A stretch of 64,000 nt of DNA from Corynebacterium kalinowskii. GTDB taxonomy: Bacteria > Actinomycetota > Actinomycetes > Mycobacteriales > Mycobacteriaceae. This document shows positions 26,339 to 34,335 of this stretch, piece by piece. Position numbers and translations under genes: made by a program. Location of the stretch: positions 1,860,001 through 1,924,000 of the forward strand of contig NZ_CP046452.1 in assembly GCF_009734385.1 (NCBI RefSeq). The letters run 5' to 3'. Every line of letters starts with the position of its first letter. Position 1 is the first letter of the stretch. Under the pieces are notes generated by a model. That model was not told where the DNA came from and searched no databases. It saw only the letters and a list, made by a program, of their open reading frames with translations.

Positions 26339-27703
26339 GTGTCTGCTCAACAACCACCCAGCCCCACGTTTGCTGAGCTCGGCGTCGCGGCGGAAATCTG
26401 CCAAGCGCTGAGCGAACGTGGCATTGTCCACACCTTCGCCATCCAAGAGCTCACCCTTCCTATCGCCCTCGATGGCACGGACATCATTGGCCAGGCCCGC
26501 ACCGGCATGGGCAAGACTCTAGGGTTCGGTGTTCCGCTGCTTGACCGAGTCTTCGATTCGGCAGACATTGCGGAGCTCGATGGCACGCCCCGCGCTTTGG
26601 TGGTGACTCCCACCCGTGAGCTGGCAGTTCAGGTGTCCGCAGATCTCGAGCAGGTGGCAAAGTTCACCCCGGTTCGCGTGCTCACTGTCTACGGCGGTCG
26701 CCCCTACGAGGAGCAGATTGACGCTTTGCGGGCGGGGGTCGACGTCATTGTCGGAACTCCGGGTCGCCTCATCGATCTCCACAATCAAGGCGCCTTGAAG
26801 CTCGACCAGGTGGCCATCTTGGTTCTCGATGAAGCGGACGAGATGCTCGACCTTGGTTTCTTGCCCGCTATCGAAAAGCTGCTGGAGGCGCTGACCCATC
26901 AGCACCAAACCATGTTGTTCTCTGCGACGATGCCCGGCCCAATCCTTGGCTTAGCGCGTAGTTTCATGACCAAACCGATCCATATCCGTGCTGAGAGCGC
27001 CGGTTCCCAACAGACCCACGCCACGACCAAACAGGTCGTCCTGCAGGCACACCAAATGGACAAGGTAGCAATCATCGTCCGCGCACTTCAATGCGCTGAT
27101 CGTGGTCGCACCATTATCTTTACCCGCACCAAGCGCAGCGCCGCGGAAGTGGCCAACGATCTCGGTGTAGCCGGCTTCACCGTCGGCGCCGTCCACGGAG
27201 ATCTCGGACAGGTCGCCCGTGAAGAGTCCCTTCAGGCATTCCGCGACGGAATCATAGATATTCTCGTCGCAACAGATGTCGCAGCACGAGGTATCGATGT
27301 TGACGATGTCACCCACGTGATTAATTACCAGACCCCCGATGACCCGATGACCTACGTGCACCGTATTGGCCGTACCGGTCGGGCGGGCCACAGTGGCATC
27401 GCCATCACTTTGGTAGGTTACGATGAACTATCGAAATGGCAGGCGATCAACTCTGAGCTCGGCCTCGATATGCCGGAACCGCCACGGCTGTTCTCAACCT
27501 CTCCTGAGCTGTACTCCATGCTGGGTATCCCAGAAGACGCGCAGGCGAGCGTTGGCGAATCTCGACGCGTCTTCGGTGGTTTCAGCAGCACGCAGCGACT
27601 TCGTGGACCACGTACGGGGTCACGGCACGGCGATTCGAAGCGCGATGAAACCGCAGAGCGAATCACTTCCCCACGACCCCGGCGAAAGGCACGCAAGAGG
27701 TGA
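26339..27703 (+). CDS. rhlE: DEAD-box ATP-dependent RNA helicase (RhlE-like)
   Basis: A 454-residue superfamily 2 RNA helicase: Q motif region near FAIQELTLPIA, Walker A ARTGMGKT, PTRELAVQV, DEAD in VLDEADEML, SAT, and HRIGRTGRAG, all intact. The C-terminal 70 residues are basic and end RRKARKR, suitable for RNA contact. The GTG at 26339 is chosen because AGGA lies upstream and the conserved domain begins soon after. Its stop overlaps the GTG start of the next gene in GTGA. In mycobacteria it is the Rv3211 position. Confidence 0.9.
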   Translation: MSAQQPPSPTFAELGVAAEICQALSERGIVHTFAIQELTLPIALDGTDIIGQARTGMGKTLGFGVPLLDRVFDSADIAELDGTPRALVVTPTRELAVQVSADLEQVAKFTPVRVLTVYGGRPYEEQIDALRAGVDVIVGTPGRLIDLHNQGALKLDQVAILVLDEADEMLDLGFLPAIEKLLEALTHQHQTMLFSATMPGPILGLARSFMTKPIHIRAESAGSQQTHATTKQVVLQAHQMDKVAIIVRALQCADRGRTIIFTRTKRSAAEVANDLGVAGFTVGAVHGDLGQVAREESLQAFRDGIIDILVATDVAARGIDVDDVTHVINYQTPDDPMTYVHRIGRTGRAGHSGIAITLVGYDELSKWQAINSELGLDMPEPPRLFSTSPELYSMLGIPEDAQASVGESRRVFGGFSSTQRLRGPRTGSRHGDSKRDETAERITSPRPRRKARKR

Positions 27704-28971
27704 GCGATCACAATCGTCATCCCCAGGCTTCGACAGGCCCATTGCAACGATCGAAGAAGGACCTCATCGCGGCCACTGTGCTAGCTACCGCTGCCCTGGT
27801 CGGTGTGGGAACAGTATGGGCTACCGCGCCGATACGGCATTCGGACCTCGTTCCCCCGGCTGAGACCTACACCAACCCTGGTGCACTTGCTTCCGCCCCT
27901 ACAGCTCTACACGAGCGCTGGCGCGTATCCAATCCAGCGGTCCCCAGCCTCACCCGGCCACTGATTTCCGAAGGCCTCGTCATCTCAGCTGAAGGTGGCA
28001 CCGTCGTCGCCCACGATGCCACTACCGGCGAGCCGGTATGGTCCTACGAACGCGACCTCGGTGTCTGCTCACTCGGCGCAGCTTTCGGATCCGTCGTCGT
28101 TACGTATCGCAATGCGGCTGGTTGCGGAGATGTCACCCAAATTGATGCCAAAACTGGCACGTACCGCTCTACTCGCAGTGCCCCAAGCCGGGACGAGGTG
28201 CTACCGATCTCATCCAATGACCGCGTCGGTATCGTCAATTCAGAACGGGTAGAACTGTGGCGCAGCGACCTCGTTCGCACCGTGGAATACGGCGACAAGG
28301 TAGCTAAGCAAGAGGCGAACCTGCAGCCTCACGAGAATTGTGTCATCTCTTCCGCCCTCACCCGCAAAGAACTGCTTGCTGTGGTCGAGAAGTGCCCTGA
28401 CCAGCCAAACAACTCAATGCTGCGTTTCCAGGCTACGACCCCAGAAGACTCCCGCAAGCCGAAAATTAAAGCCGACGTTGCAATCCCCGGCACAGACTCC
28501 CAACTCATCGCCGTCGGCCAAACAGCAGCGGCCGTCTACGTTCCTGGTGCCCCAGCCAAGCTGATCACCTATGACGATCAGGGCAAGGAGAAAGCACGAC
28601 TCGATGTGAAGAGCAGCCCGCTCATTGCTGATCATGTGGAAAATACGCCGGATCTGGCTTTTTCCCCCGAAACCGCCGATCTCCCCCATCATATGACCTG
28701 GTTCGACGGTGAACGCCTTTACCTGCTGAACCCGGCGTCCCTGGCTGCGGAAGTCATTTTTGAAGGAGCACTCGGCACAGGTGTCGCTGTTGGTGACCGC
28801 ATCATGTTCCCGATTGAGGGCGGAATCGCGGTCGGCAATTGGGCTAACGGCCAAATCGAGTCAACCATCCCCGTCGACCGTGGCGACTACCAAGGACGCG
28901 TGGCGCTCACGGTTGCTGGAACGACGGTCGTCGAAAAGCGCGGCGATACCCTGGTGGGCCTGGGCGGCTAA
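27700..28971 (+). CDS. Membrane-anchored beta-propeller-like protein (Rv3212-like)
   Basis: A 423-residue protein with an N-terminal membrane helix (about residues 24-44, LIAATVLATAALVGVGTVWA) and an extracellular part with repeating beta-rich units resembling PQQ-type propeller blades, such as GGTVVAHDATTGEPVWSYERD. A pair of cysteines near CSLGAAF and AAGCGD may bond. Function unknown; it is coupled to the DEAD-box helicase by a 4-bp GTGA overlap. Its stop overlaps the end of the convergent membrane protein gene by 4 bp. Confidence 0.75.
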   Translation: MSDHNRHPQASTGPLQRSKKDLIAATVLATAALVGVGTVWATAPIRHSDLVPPAETYTNPGALASAPTALHERWRVSNPAVPSLTRPLISEGLVISAEGGTVVAHDATTGEPVWSYERDLGVCSLGAAFGSVVVTYRNAAGCGDVTQIDAKTGTYRSTRSAPSRDEVLPISSNDRVGIVNSERVELWRSDLVRTVEYGDKVAKQEANLQPHENCVISSALTRKELLAVVEKCPDQPNNSMLRFQATTPEDSRKPKIKADVAIPGTDSQLIAVGQTAAAVYVPGAPAKLITYDDQGKEKARLDVKSSPLIADHVENTPDLAFSPETADLPHHMTWFDGERLYLLNPASLAAEVIFEGALGTGVAVGDRIMFPIEGGIAVGNWANGQIESTIPVDRGDYQGRVALTVAGTTVVEKRGDTLVGLGG

Positions 28972-29399
28972 CGGTGGTTGGCCGTGGCCCAGGCCAGCGA
29001 CTTTGAGTTGAATAACAGGCCAAGACCGAGGACCGCAGAAACCGCAGTAATGCCCGCCCACACCGGCTGGCCCGCTGACCACATGTAGTACGCCACCACC
29101 AGCAAGAACATCTCCAGCATGGCAACCGGTCCGCGTCCCCAGCGACGTCCGGCATTCATGCTGAGCGCACCCGCCAGCACCGCACCGAAAATGATGATGA
29201 AGTAGATCGCTGTTCCGTAGCCGATCAGTCCGGCCCGAGCGTCAGTGTCTGTGACGATGCTTGCATCTCGTTCGCCCACGATTTCGCGATAGATCAATAC
29301 TGCGGCAAATCCCAGTCCGACCAGCGACTGGATCATGGCCAGGTATCCAGCGTATTTGACGGGAGCGGGCACAGGAGATTTCGTTTTCGTCACAGGCAC
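28968..29399 (-). CDS. Small four-helix membrane protein, unknown function
   Basis: A 143-residue protein with four hydrophobic segments (about residues 15-38, 58-80, 90-107, 110-132) and a basic N-terminus, so the ends are probably cytoplasmic. I see no catalytic motif and no family I can name. It lies opposite the lipid kinase gene, whose start codon is 54 bp away. The two are divergent, and no long regulatory region separates them. Confidence 0.7.
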   Translation of the reverse strand: MPVTKTKSPVPAPVKYAGYLAMIQSLVGLGFAAVLIYREIVGERDASIVTDTDARAGLIGYGTAIYFIIIFGAVLAGALSMNAGRRWGRGPVAMLEMFLLVVAYYMWSAGQPVWAGITAVSAVLGLGLLFNSKSLAWATANHR

Positions 29400-29453
29400 A
29401 TCCTAGCTTGCTTGGCTCCCACGGTGGGCACAGACCCACTAAAGTGTCTTGTT

Positions 29454-30422
29454 ATGCGTTGCCTCGTGCTCTCCAATCCGAATTCGACCAGTCTCACTGA
29501 CAAGGTCTTTCGAAAGGCTCTGGCCCCTTTGCTGGACGTTGCTGACATTCACGCTCGTCCCACGCACTATCAGGGGCATGCTGCGGAAACGGTTCGTGGC
29601 CTGACCCGGGATGATTTCGATGCGGTCATCGTTATCGGCGGCGACGGAACAGTCAATGAGGTGGTCAGTGGTCTCATCGGCGATACCCCGGATCCCGAGC
29701 GCCAGCCCAAGGTTGGCATCATCCCAACCGGCTCGGCCAATGTGTTTGTCCGCGCACTAGGCTTCCCAAATGACCCGGCGGAGGCGACTGCCCAGCTCGC
29801 CGAACTGATGAAAGCAGGCACTTATCGACGCCTCCCGGTCGGCCGCGTCAATGACCGTTGGTTTTGCGTGAACGTAGGTTTCGGTTTCGATGCCGAAATC
29901 ATCAACACGATGGACCGCCTGCGCGGCCACGGCATTCCGGCCACCCCGTGGAACTACTCCGTTGTCTCTTTCGGAGCTTGGCGAGCACTGCGCCATACTC
30001 CGCCGCACATTCACTTCGAGGCTTCCCGCCGAGACGGAGAAGTTGTCACCGGAGATGTTCCTTTCATCATTGTGTCCAATACGAACCCATGGACGTACGC
30101 CGGCCCGGTACCGATTGTGACTAACCCTCAGCACAGCATCGAGGACGGCTGTAGCCTGTATGCCTTAAGTGAACTTTCGGACATTGGTGGCATCCGTGCC
30201 GTTATGAACGTGGCTCGCTCTTCGCTGACGGGAATGCACGGTTTTCCGGTCGATGCACAGGAAACGCGAGTTGACGATGCTGTCGCAATCACACTCGAGT
30301 CTACGAAGCCTTTGAAGTGGCAGGTAGACGGCGAATATGCCGGTATTACTTCCACGCTAAACATCTCCACTGTGCCCAAAGCAATCGATGTAATTTGCCC
30401 AAATCCGACAAATATTGAGTGA
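29454..30422 (+). CDS. Diacylglycerol/lipid kinase of the YegS/LCB5 type (Rv3218-like)
   Basis: A 322-residue soluble kinase. The catalytic loop GGDGTVNEVV and the following GIIPTGSANVFVRALG match the diacylglycerol kinase catalytic domain; the C-terminal half is the beta-rich domain that ends in WQVDGEYAG. It probably phosphorylates a membrane lipid using ATP. The ATG at 29454 is chosen because the conserved first strand MRCLVLSNPNS starts there. The stop codon is part of a 9-bp inverted repeat, and the long whiB1 leader follows. Confidence 0.87.
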   Translation: MRCLVLSNPNSTSLTDKVFRKALAPLLDVADIHARPTHYQGHAAETVRGLTRDDFDAVIVIGGDGTVNEVVSGLIGDTPDPERQPKVGIIPTGSANVFVRALGFPNDPAEATAQLAELMKAGTYRRLPVGRVNDRWFCVNVGFGFDAEIINTMDRLRGHGIPATPWNYSVVSFGAWRALRHTPPHIHFEASRRDGEVVTGDVPFIIVSNTNPWTYAGPVPIVTNPQHSIEDGCSLYALSELSDIGGIRAVMNVARSSLTGMHGFPVDAQETRVDDAVAITLESTKPLKWQVDGEYAGITSTLNISTVPKAIDVICPNPTNIE

Positions 30423-30460
30423 TCTTGGCCACAAAATAGCGTTTAGGTCTAGCCAAGATC
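30421..30460. repeat. Perfect 9-bp inverted repeat after the lipid kinase stop
   Basis: GATCTTGGC at 30421-30429 is repeated inverted as GCCAAGATC at 30452-30460, with 22 nt between. There is no following T run, so an operator or an mRNA 3' end structure is more likely than a standard intrinsic terminator. Confidence 0.7.
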
Positions 30461-30745
30461 GTGCGGACGTGTCATGATTCATCGGTAACAAAAACGACGG
30501 GTTGAAAAACTGCAGTCGAACTCTTTGAGTACAACAGGTTAAGCCCTGATGAACACTGCTCCTAACGGAGCCGGCTAGCACCCTAGCCCTTCATCACCGC
30601 CACAACCGCCACCCACAACAAGCAAAGGGTGTCCTGGGCATTGCTCCCAGCAGCACTCCTTAGTCTTCGCTGTCCCCGGTGAGCGTTGCACACCAAGAGA
30701 CTGACCTTTGAACGTATTGTAAGAACTTTTATTAGGAGAAACACC
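30423..30745 (+). other. 323-bp gene-free region ahead of whiB1
   Basis: It starts inside an inverted repeat (30421-30429 with 30452-30460), holds a small GCTCC-TAAC-GGAGC hairpin and a 9-codon open frame beginning with the ATG near 30549, and ends with TATTGT (30715-30720) as the only plausible whiB1 -10, about 25 nt before the whiB1 ATG. AGGAGA at 30734-30739 is the ribosome site. No other gene is supported. Confidence 0.6.
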
Positions 30746-31006
30746 ATGGATTGGCGCCACGAAGCAGTATGCCGCGATGAAGACCCAGAGCTCTTCTTCC
30801 CAGTAGGCAATTCCGGACCAGCTCTCGCACAGATCGCTGCAGCCAAGATGGTCTGCAACCGCTGCCCAGTCACCTCCCAGTGCCTCGCATGGGCACTCGA
30901 GTCCGGCCAGGATGCTGGCGTTTGGGGTGGCATGAGCGAAGACGAGCGTCGCGCCCTGCGTCGCCGCAAGAACCGCGGTCGCGGCCGTACCCGCACCACC
31001 GTCTAA
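30746..31006 (+). CDS. whiB1: WhiB1-type [4Fe-4S] transcription factor
   Basis: An 86-residue Wbl protein (WhcE-like in Corynebacterium naming). Cys9, Cys37, Cys40 and Cys46 ligate the cluster, the GVWGG turn is at about residues 56-60, and the basic tail RRRKNRGRGRTR binds DNA. AGGAGA lies 6 nt before the ATG. WhiB1 proteins bind region 4 of the main sigma factor and sense nitric oxide. It is followed by a hairpin and the bL37 gene. Confidence 0.95.
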   Translation: MDWRHEAVCRDEDPELFFPVGNSGPALAQIAAAKMVCNRCPVTSQCLAWALESGQDAGVWGGMSEDERRALRRRKNRGRGRTRTTV

Positions 31007-31018
31007 TTAACAACTTCA

Positions 31019-31055
31019 TCACTCACTCCACTACAGTGAGTGAGACTATTTTCTC
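31019..31055 (+). terminator. Hairpin with T-rich tail between whiB1 and bL37 gene
   Basis: TCACTCACT (31019-31027) pairs perfectly with AGTGAGTGA (31035-31043) across a 7-nt loop, then comes a T-rich run (ATTTTCTCTTTC). It can end or attenuate whiB1 transcription; the bL37 gene starts 27 nt later, so partial read-through is likely. Confidence 0.65.
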
Positions 31056-31081
31056 TTTCAATTTCGTATAAGGAGGCAGCC

Positions 31082-31156
31082 ATGAGCAAGCGTGGCCGCA
31101 AGCGCAAGGACCGTCGTAAGGGCAAAGCTAACCACGGTAAGCGCCCTAACGCATAA
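31082..31156 (+). CDS. Ribosomal protein bL37 (24 residues)
   Basis: A 24-residue, extremely basic protein, MSKRGRKRKDRR followed by KGKANHGKRPNA. This matches the small actinobacterial 50S protein bL37 that was seen in mycobacterial ribosome structures: a KRGRK start and an ANHGKRPNA end are its marks. AAGGAGG, an optimal ribosome site, ends 5 nt before the ATG. A 15-bp terminator follows 17 nt after the stop. It is easily missed by automatic annotation because of its size. It follows whiB1 and is the last gene of that unit. Confidence 0.9.
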   Translation: MSKRGRKRKDRRKGKANHGKRPNA

Positions 31157-31172
31157 GTTCATATATCGCGTC

Positions 31173-31212
31173 AAAAGAGCACCTGCAGAGTCATTCTTGC
31201 AGGTGCTCTTTT
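31173..31212. terminator. Bidirectional terminator, 15-bp stem
   Basis: AAAAGAGCACCTGCA (31173-31187) pairs perfectly with TGCAGGTGCTCTTTT (31198-31212), 10-nt loop. The symmetric A and T ends let it stop both the bL37 transcript and the ABC permease transcript from the other side. Confidence 0.95.
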
Positions 31213-31213
31213 G

Positions 31214-31960
31214 CTACTTATTCCACCGGAAAAGCACTGTTCCCAACACACCAAACACCACCAAAGTTCCAACCACAACCATTGAGGAAATGGTGGGCCA
31301 CGAATTACCAGCCCACGAGGCCCGCACGAGCTCAGCGAGGTGAAAGACCGGCGAGGCATTCATCACTTTCTCAATTCCAGCAGGCAAAACCGACTTTGGG
31401 ATAAATGCCCCCGAAGTCAACATGAGCACAATCATCAAAACATTGCCGATGCCCGTTGCCGCTGCGACGCTCGGATAAAGCGATGCCAAGGTGTACCCAA
31501 TGGCCATCATCGCAAGAAGACCCAGCGCGAAGGCAGCGAGGACTCCAAGCACATGCTTGGGTGCCTCGATGTCGAATACCAGCACGCCTAAAACTAGGGT
31601 CAAAGCAGCACCGACGAAGCCCAACAGGAAATTCACCGTAAGGTCAGCTGCCACGAAAGTCCGGGCTCGCAGAGGTGTCACCCGCAGCCGGGCGAGTGCC
31701 CCGCTCGCTCGCAGAGCCAAGTGGTTTTGTGGGATGGCCATGACGCCGGTCATCATGATGGCGATCACTGTGAGTCCCGGCAGCATATTGTCAATGAAGC
31801 CCCTACCGCCGAATTCTGGATCGGGTTCATTGCCGAAAATCTGGCCGAAAATGATCAGGAGCAATGGCGAAAAGAAGACGAGGAAGAAGAAGCCAATCGG
31901 GTCACGGGACATTGAGGCCAACAATGCCTTGGTCAGCTGCGGGTAGCCACGCATTTTCAA
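31214..31960 (-). CDS. ABC-2 type exporter permease
   Basis: A 248-residue membrane protein with six predicted helices, the first near residues 21-37 (PIGFFFLVFFSPLLLII). The layout fits ABC-2 permeases (DrrB/YadH class), which export drugs or lipids. It is the second gene of a two-gene operon: its ATG overlaps the stop of the ATPase gene (ATGA). It ends 2 nt from the bidirectional terminator. The substrate cannot be told from the sequence. Confidence 0.85.
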   Translation of the reverse strand: MKMRGYPQLTKALLASMSRDPIGFFFLVFFSPLLLIIFGQIFGNEPDPEFGGRGFIDNMLPGLTVIAIMMTGVMAIPQNHLALRASGALARLRVTPLRARTFVAADLTVNFLLGFVGAALTLVLGVLVFDIEAPKHVLGVLAAFALGLLAMMAIGYTLASLYPSVAAATGIGNVLMIVLMLTSGAFIPKSVLPAGIEKVMNASPVFHLAELVRASWAGNSWPTISSMVVVGTLVVFGVLGTVLFRWNK

Positions 31961-32868
31961 TGCACCTCCAAAGTTCGACGACCGGTCAGCTCTAAGAACA
32001 CACTCTCCAGTGTTGCTTTGTGGATGTCCAAACTCCGGATTTCTACCCCTCGAGAATAAAGCTCGGACAAGACCGCAGGCACAAAGTTTCCAACCCCTCG
32101 AACACTCAGAGACTCCTGATGTTGCTGTACAGACCGCACGCCGGGCAGTCCAGCCAGAATCCCGGAATCTAGCTCTGATGTTTCTAGGGTCAATTCATCC
32201 CCGCCACCATAACGTTCGATAAGTTCGGAAACCGGCCCCTCGGCGATGATCTTCCCGTTATCGATGATGGCGATGGTGTCACACAGCGCTGCTGCTTCTT
32301 CCATCGAGTGCGTGGTGAGCACAATCGTGCGCTGTTGCTCGCGGAGACCCCGCAGAATGTCCCAGATCTTTAGACGCGATTGGGGATCTACAGCGGAGGT
32401 AAGTTCATCAAAGAACAAAAGTTCTGCATCGTTGAGCAAGGCGAGCGCAATGAACACTCGCTGTCGCTGCCCGCCTGAAAGCTTATCGATCCACGCGTTG
32501 GCCTTACCCGACAAACCAACCATCTCAAGCAGCTCAGTCGGATCTCGATGCGAAGGGTAAAAGGCCGCAAAGGTCCGGAGCGCTTCGATCACTTTGAGCC
32601 GGGGGATCACTGCGGCTTCCTGCAGCTGAGAGCCGATACGCAGCGTCAACTCATTTCGCTGCTTTATCGGATCCAACCCTAGAACCTCAACCCGGCCCGA
32701 GGTGGGAGCGTCTATCCCCTGGAGCTGATTGAGAAGGGTCGTTTTCCCCGAGCCATTCGGGCCAATGAGGCCGAAAATCTGGTGCGACTCGACAGTGAGA
32801 TTTACACCGTCTAACGCTGGGAAATCTCCATAAAGGCGGTGCACATTCTCACACCTGACCGCTTTCAC
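31957..32868 (-). CDS. ABC exporter ATP-binding protein (DrrA-like)
   Basis: A 303-residue ATPase with Walker A GPNGSGKTT (about 35-43), signature LSGGQRQR, Walker B LLFFDELT and an H-loop in LTTHSMEEA, all intact, plus a C-terminal regulatory tail of about 80 residues, as in DrrA-type subunits. GAGGAG precedes the ATG. It pairs with the downstream ABC-2 permease. A 28-bp imperfect palindrome covers the promoter, which suggests control by a regulator encoded elsewhere. Confidence 0.92.
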   Translation of the reverse strand: MKAVRCENVHRLYGDFPALDGVNLTVESHQIFGLIGPNGSGKTTLLNQLQGIDAPTSGRVEVLGLDPIKQRNELTLRIGSQLQEAAVIPRLKVIEALRTFAAFYPSHRDPTELLEMVGLSGKANAWIDKLSGGQRQRVFIALALLNDAELLFFDELTSAVDPQSRLKIWDILRGLREQQRTIVLTTHSMEEAAALCDTIAIIDNGKIIAEGPVSELIERYGGGDELTLETSELDSGILAGLPGVRSVQQHQESLSVRGVGNFVPAVLSELYSRGVEIRSLDIHKATLESVFLELTGRRTLEVH

Positions 32869-32879
32869 ATCGCACTCCT

Positions 32880-32907
32880 CTACTGTGGAATCCTACTTCC
32901 AGTGTAG
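32880..32907 (-). promoter_or_regulatory. Palindromic operator over the ABC exporter promoter
   Basis: A 28-bp near-palindrome: outer arms CTAC and GTAG, inner arms TGGAA and TTCCA, 6-nt centre, with two mismatched positions in each arm. The -10 candidate TAGGAT on the minus strand lies in its middle. The start codon of the ATPase is 12 bp away, so binding here would block transcription. Confidence 0.6.
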
Positions 32908-32939
32908 ACAGTGCAAAGTGGCAGGGGCCAGGACAAACG

Positions 32940-33188
32940 CTACCCTCGTTCTAGGCGGATGGACACCGAAATTCGCCGCCGCAGCGTAACCGGTGCTGAC
33001 TCTGCGCACGAGCGACGAAGGATAGCCCTAATTTCTTCCTCCACGCCAAGCTTTTCAAAGCAATGCGGGCAGGAGGCAATCTTGGCGCGAAGCTTCTCCT
33101 GCGCGGCCGGGGTGCACTCGCCGTCGAGAAGCTCGCTGAGGAGAAGAACCGCATCTGTACAGCTGCAGTCGCAAGGCTTGCTTGTCAT
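32940..33188 (-). CDS. rshA: RshA, anti-sigma factor of SigH (variant zinc motif)
   Basis: An 82-residue anti-sigma factor of the RsrA/RshA type: helical core [15 protein letters not shown], then a zinc motif. The usual HxxxCxxC is KIASCPHC, so Cys40 and Cys43 are kept while the His is Lys36; Cys10 is the fourth ligand equivalent, with extra cysteines at 6 and 8. RsrA-class factors release SigH when thiols are oxidised. Its ATG overlaps the sigH stop (ATGA), the conserved order of sigma factor first. Role by homology is strong; the changed ligand makes redox behaviour uncertain. Confidence 0.88.
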   Translation of the reverse strand: MTSKPCDCSCTDAVLLLSELLDGECTPAAQEKLRAKIASCPHCFEKLGVEEEIRAILRRSCAESAPVTLRRRISVSIRLERG

Positions 33189-33760
33189 TTCTCTTCCTTC
33201 GCTCCGATTCCGTAACTGATCGCTACTTCCTTTAACACTTTTCGCAGCTGTTTTCTTCCACGGTGCAACCGAGACATCACTGTGCCGATGGGCACATCCA
33301 GGATTTCCGCCACCTCTTTGTACGCAAGGCCCTCGATGTCCACGTAGTAGACGACCATGCGGTATTCCTCACTGAGGTCGTTCAGTGCAGCGACGATGTC
33401 GTTATCCGGCAAGGTTTTCAATGCTTCTACCTCGGCAGAGTCCAAACCGGTGGACAGGTGCGATGAGGTGGAATACAGCTGGTAATCCGTGATTTCCTCC
33501 GTGGGTAACTGAGCTGGCTCACGCTGAGCCTTACGGTAGGAATTGATGTACGTATTGGTCATAATCCGGTACAGCCAGGCCTTGAGGTTCGTGCCTTCTT
33601 TGAAGCTATCGAAAGATTTGAAGGCCTTCATGTAGGTTTCCTGGACCAAGTCCTCCGCATCTGCGGGGTTTCGGGTCAGGCGAAGGGCTCCGCCGTAGAG
33701 TTGGTCGAGAAGCGGGAGCGCGTCCGCTTCAAATCTCGCGACCAGCGCGGGGTCATTCAT
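33185..33760 (-). CDS. sigH: ECF sigma factor SigH
   Basis: A 191-residue group 4 sigma factor. Region 2 contains [20 protein letters not shown] and [19 protein letters not shown]; region 4 has [37 protein letters not shown], the SigH/SigR pattern. It drives the thiol-oxidative and heat stress regulon. The ATG at 33760 has AAAGAAAGG about 11 nt upstream. RshA follows with a 4-bp overlap. No obvious GGAAT/GTT autoregulatory promoter was seen in the 74-bp upstream gap; a shared -10 with the divergent gene is there instead. Confidence 0.94.
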   Translation of the reverse strand: MNDPALVARFEADALPLLDQLYGGALRLTRNPADAEDLVQETYMKAFKSFDSFKEGTNLKAWLYRIMTNTYINSYRKAQREPAQLPTEEITDYQLYSTSSHLSTGLDSAEVEALKTLPDNDIVAALNDLSEEYRMVVYYVDIEGLAYKEVAEILDVPIGTVMSRLHRGRKQLRKVLKEVAISYGIGAKEEK

Positions 33761-33802
33761 CGCGGTTGCAGGCCTTTCTTTTTTCGCAGCTAAGCTTTCG
33801 TC

Positions 33803-33809
33803 TATTCTA
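33803..33809. promoter_or_regulatory. Shared divergent -10 between sigH and the YbaK gene
   Basis: The same heptamer TATTCTA found at 12808-12814 is present here. Plus reading TATTCT faces the YbaK gene (GTG at 33835); minus reading TAGAAT faces sigH (ATG at 33760). Confidence 0.5.
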
Positions 33810-33834
33810 GGCGCATTGAGAAAGTGAGAGAGAC

Positions 33835-34335
33835 GTGGCTAGGAAGAAGCAAGCTGGAACAGCAGCGCTCGTCGCCTTAGAAAAGACGGGACTCAGCTAT
33901 ACGTTGCATACTTTTGAGGTAACTGGAACGCATTATGGTGAGGAAGCAGCCGGGGCGCTGCAAGCTGCCAAAGAGCGGGTCTTCAAGACGCTAGTGGTTG
34001 ATCTGACCGCAGGAAAAGGTCCCCGGCGCGAACTAGCGGTGTGTTGCCTGCCCGTGTCGCATGAGCTGAGCCTGAAGAAGGCAGCCAAGGCGCACGGCGT
34101 GTCGAAGGTGACTATGGCCGACCCCAAGCTTGCCGAGCGCAGTAGCGGCTACGTAGTGGGAGGCATCTCCCCCATCGGGCAAAAGAACCCCCTGCCCACG
34201 GTCATCGACCACAGCGCCACGAACTGGGACACGATTTTCGTCTCCGGCGGGCGACGCGGGCTCGACATCGAACTCAGCGCACAGGCACTCCAACAGGCAA
34301 CAAACGCCCAGCTAGCTGACCTGGTCGCTGATTAA
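33835..34335 (+). CDS. YbaK/EbsC-type Cys-tRNA(Pro) deacylase
   Basis: A 166-residue trans-editing enzyme that removes Cys wrongly loaded on tRNA(Pro). The catalytic Lys is in VFKTLVVDL, and the Gly-rich [18 protein letters not shown] stretch is the family signature. The GTG start has AGTGAGAGAG upstream. It is divergent from sigH. Its last 24 bases overlap the end of the convergent SRAP-domain gene. Confidence 0.92.
   Translation: MARKKQAGTAALVALEKTGLSYTLHTFEVTGTHYGEEAAGALQAAKERVFKTLVVDLTAGKGPRRELAVCCLPVSHELSLKKAAKAHGVSKVTMADPKLAERSSGYVVGGISPIGQKNPLPTVIDHSATNWDTIFVSGGRRGLDIELSAQALQQATNAQLADLVAD

Noticed and set aside
30549..30578. Nine-codon frame in the whiB1 leader as a regulatory peptide
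   Set aside because: It has no good ribosome site and no arrangement of codons that suggests attenuation.
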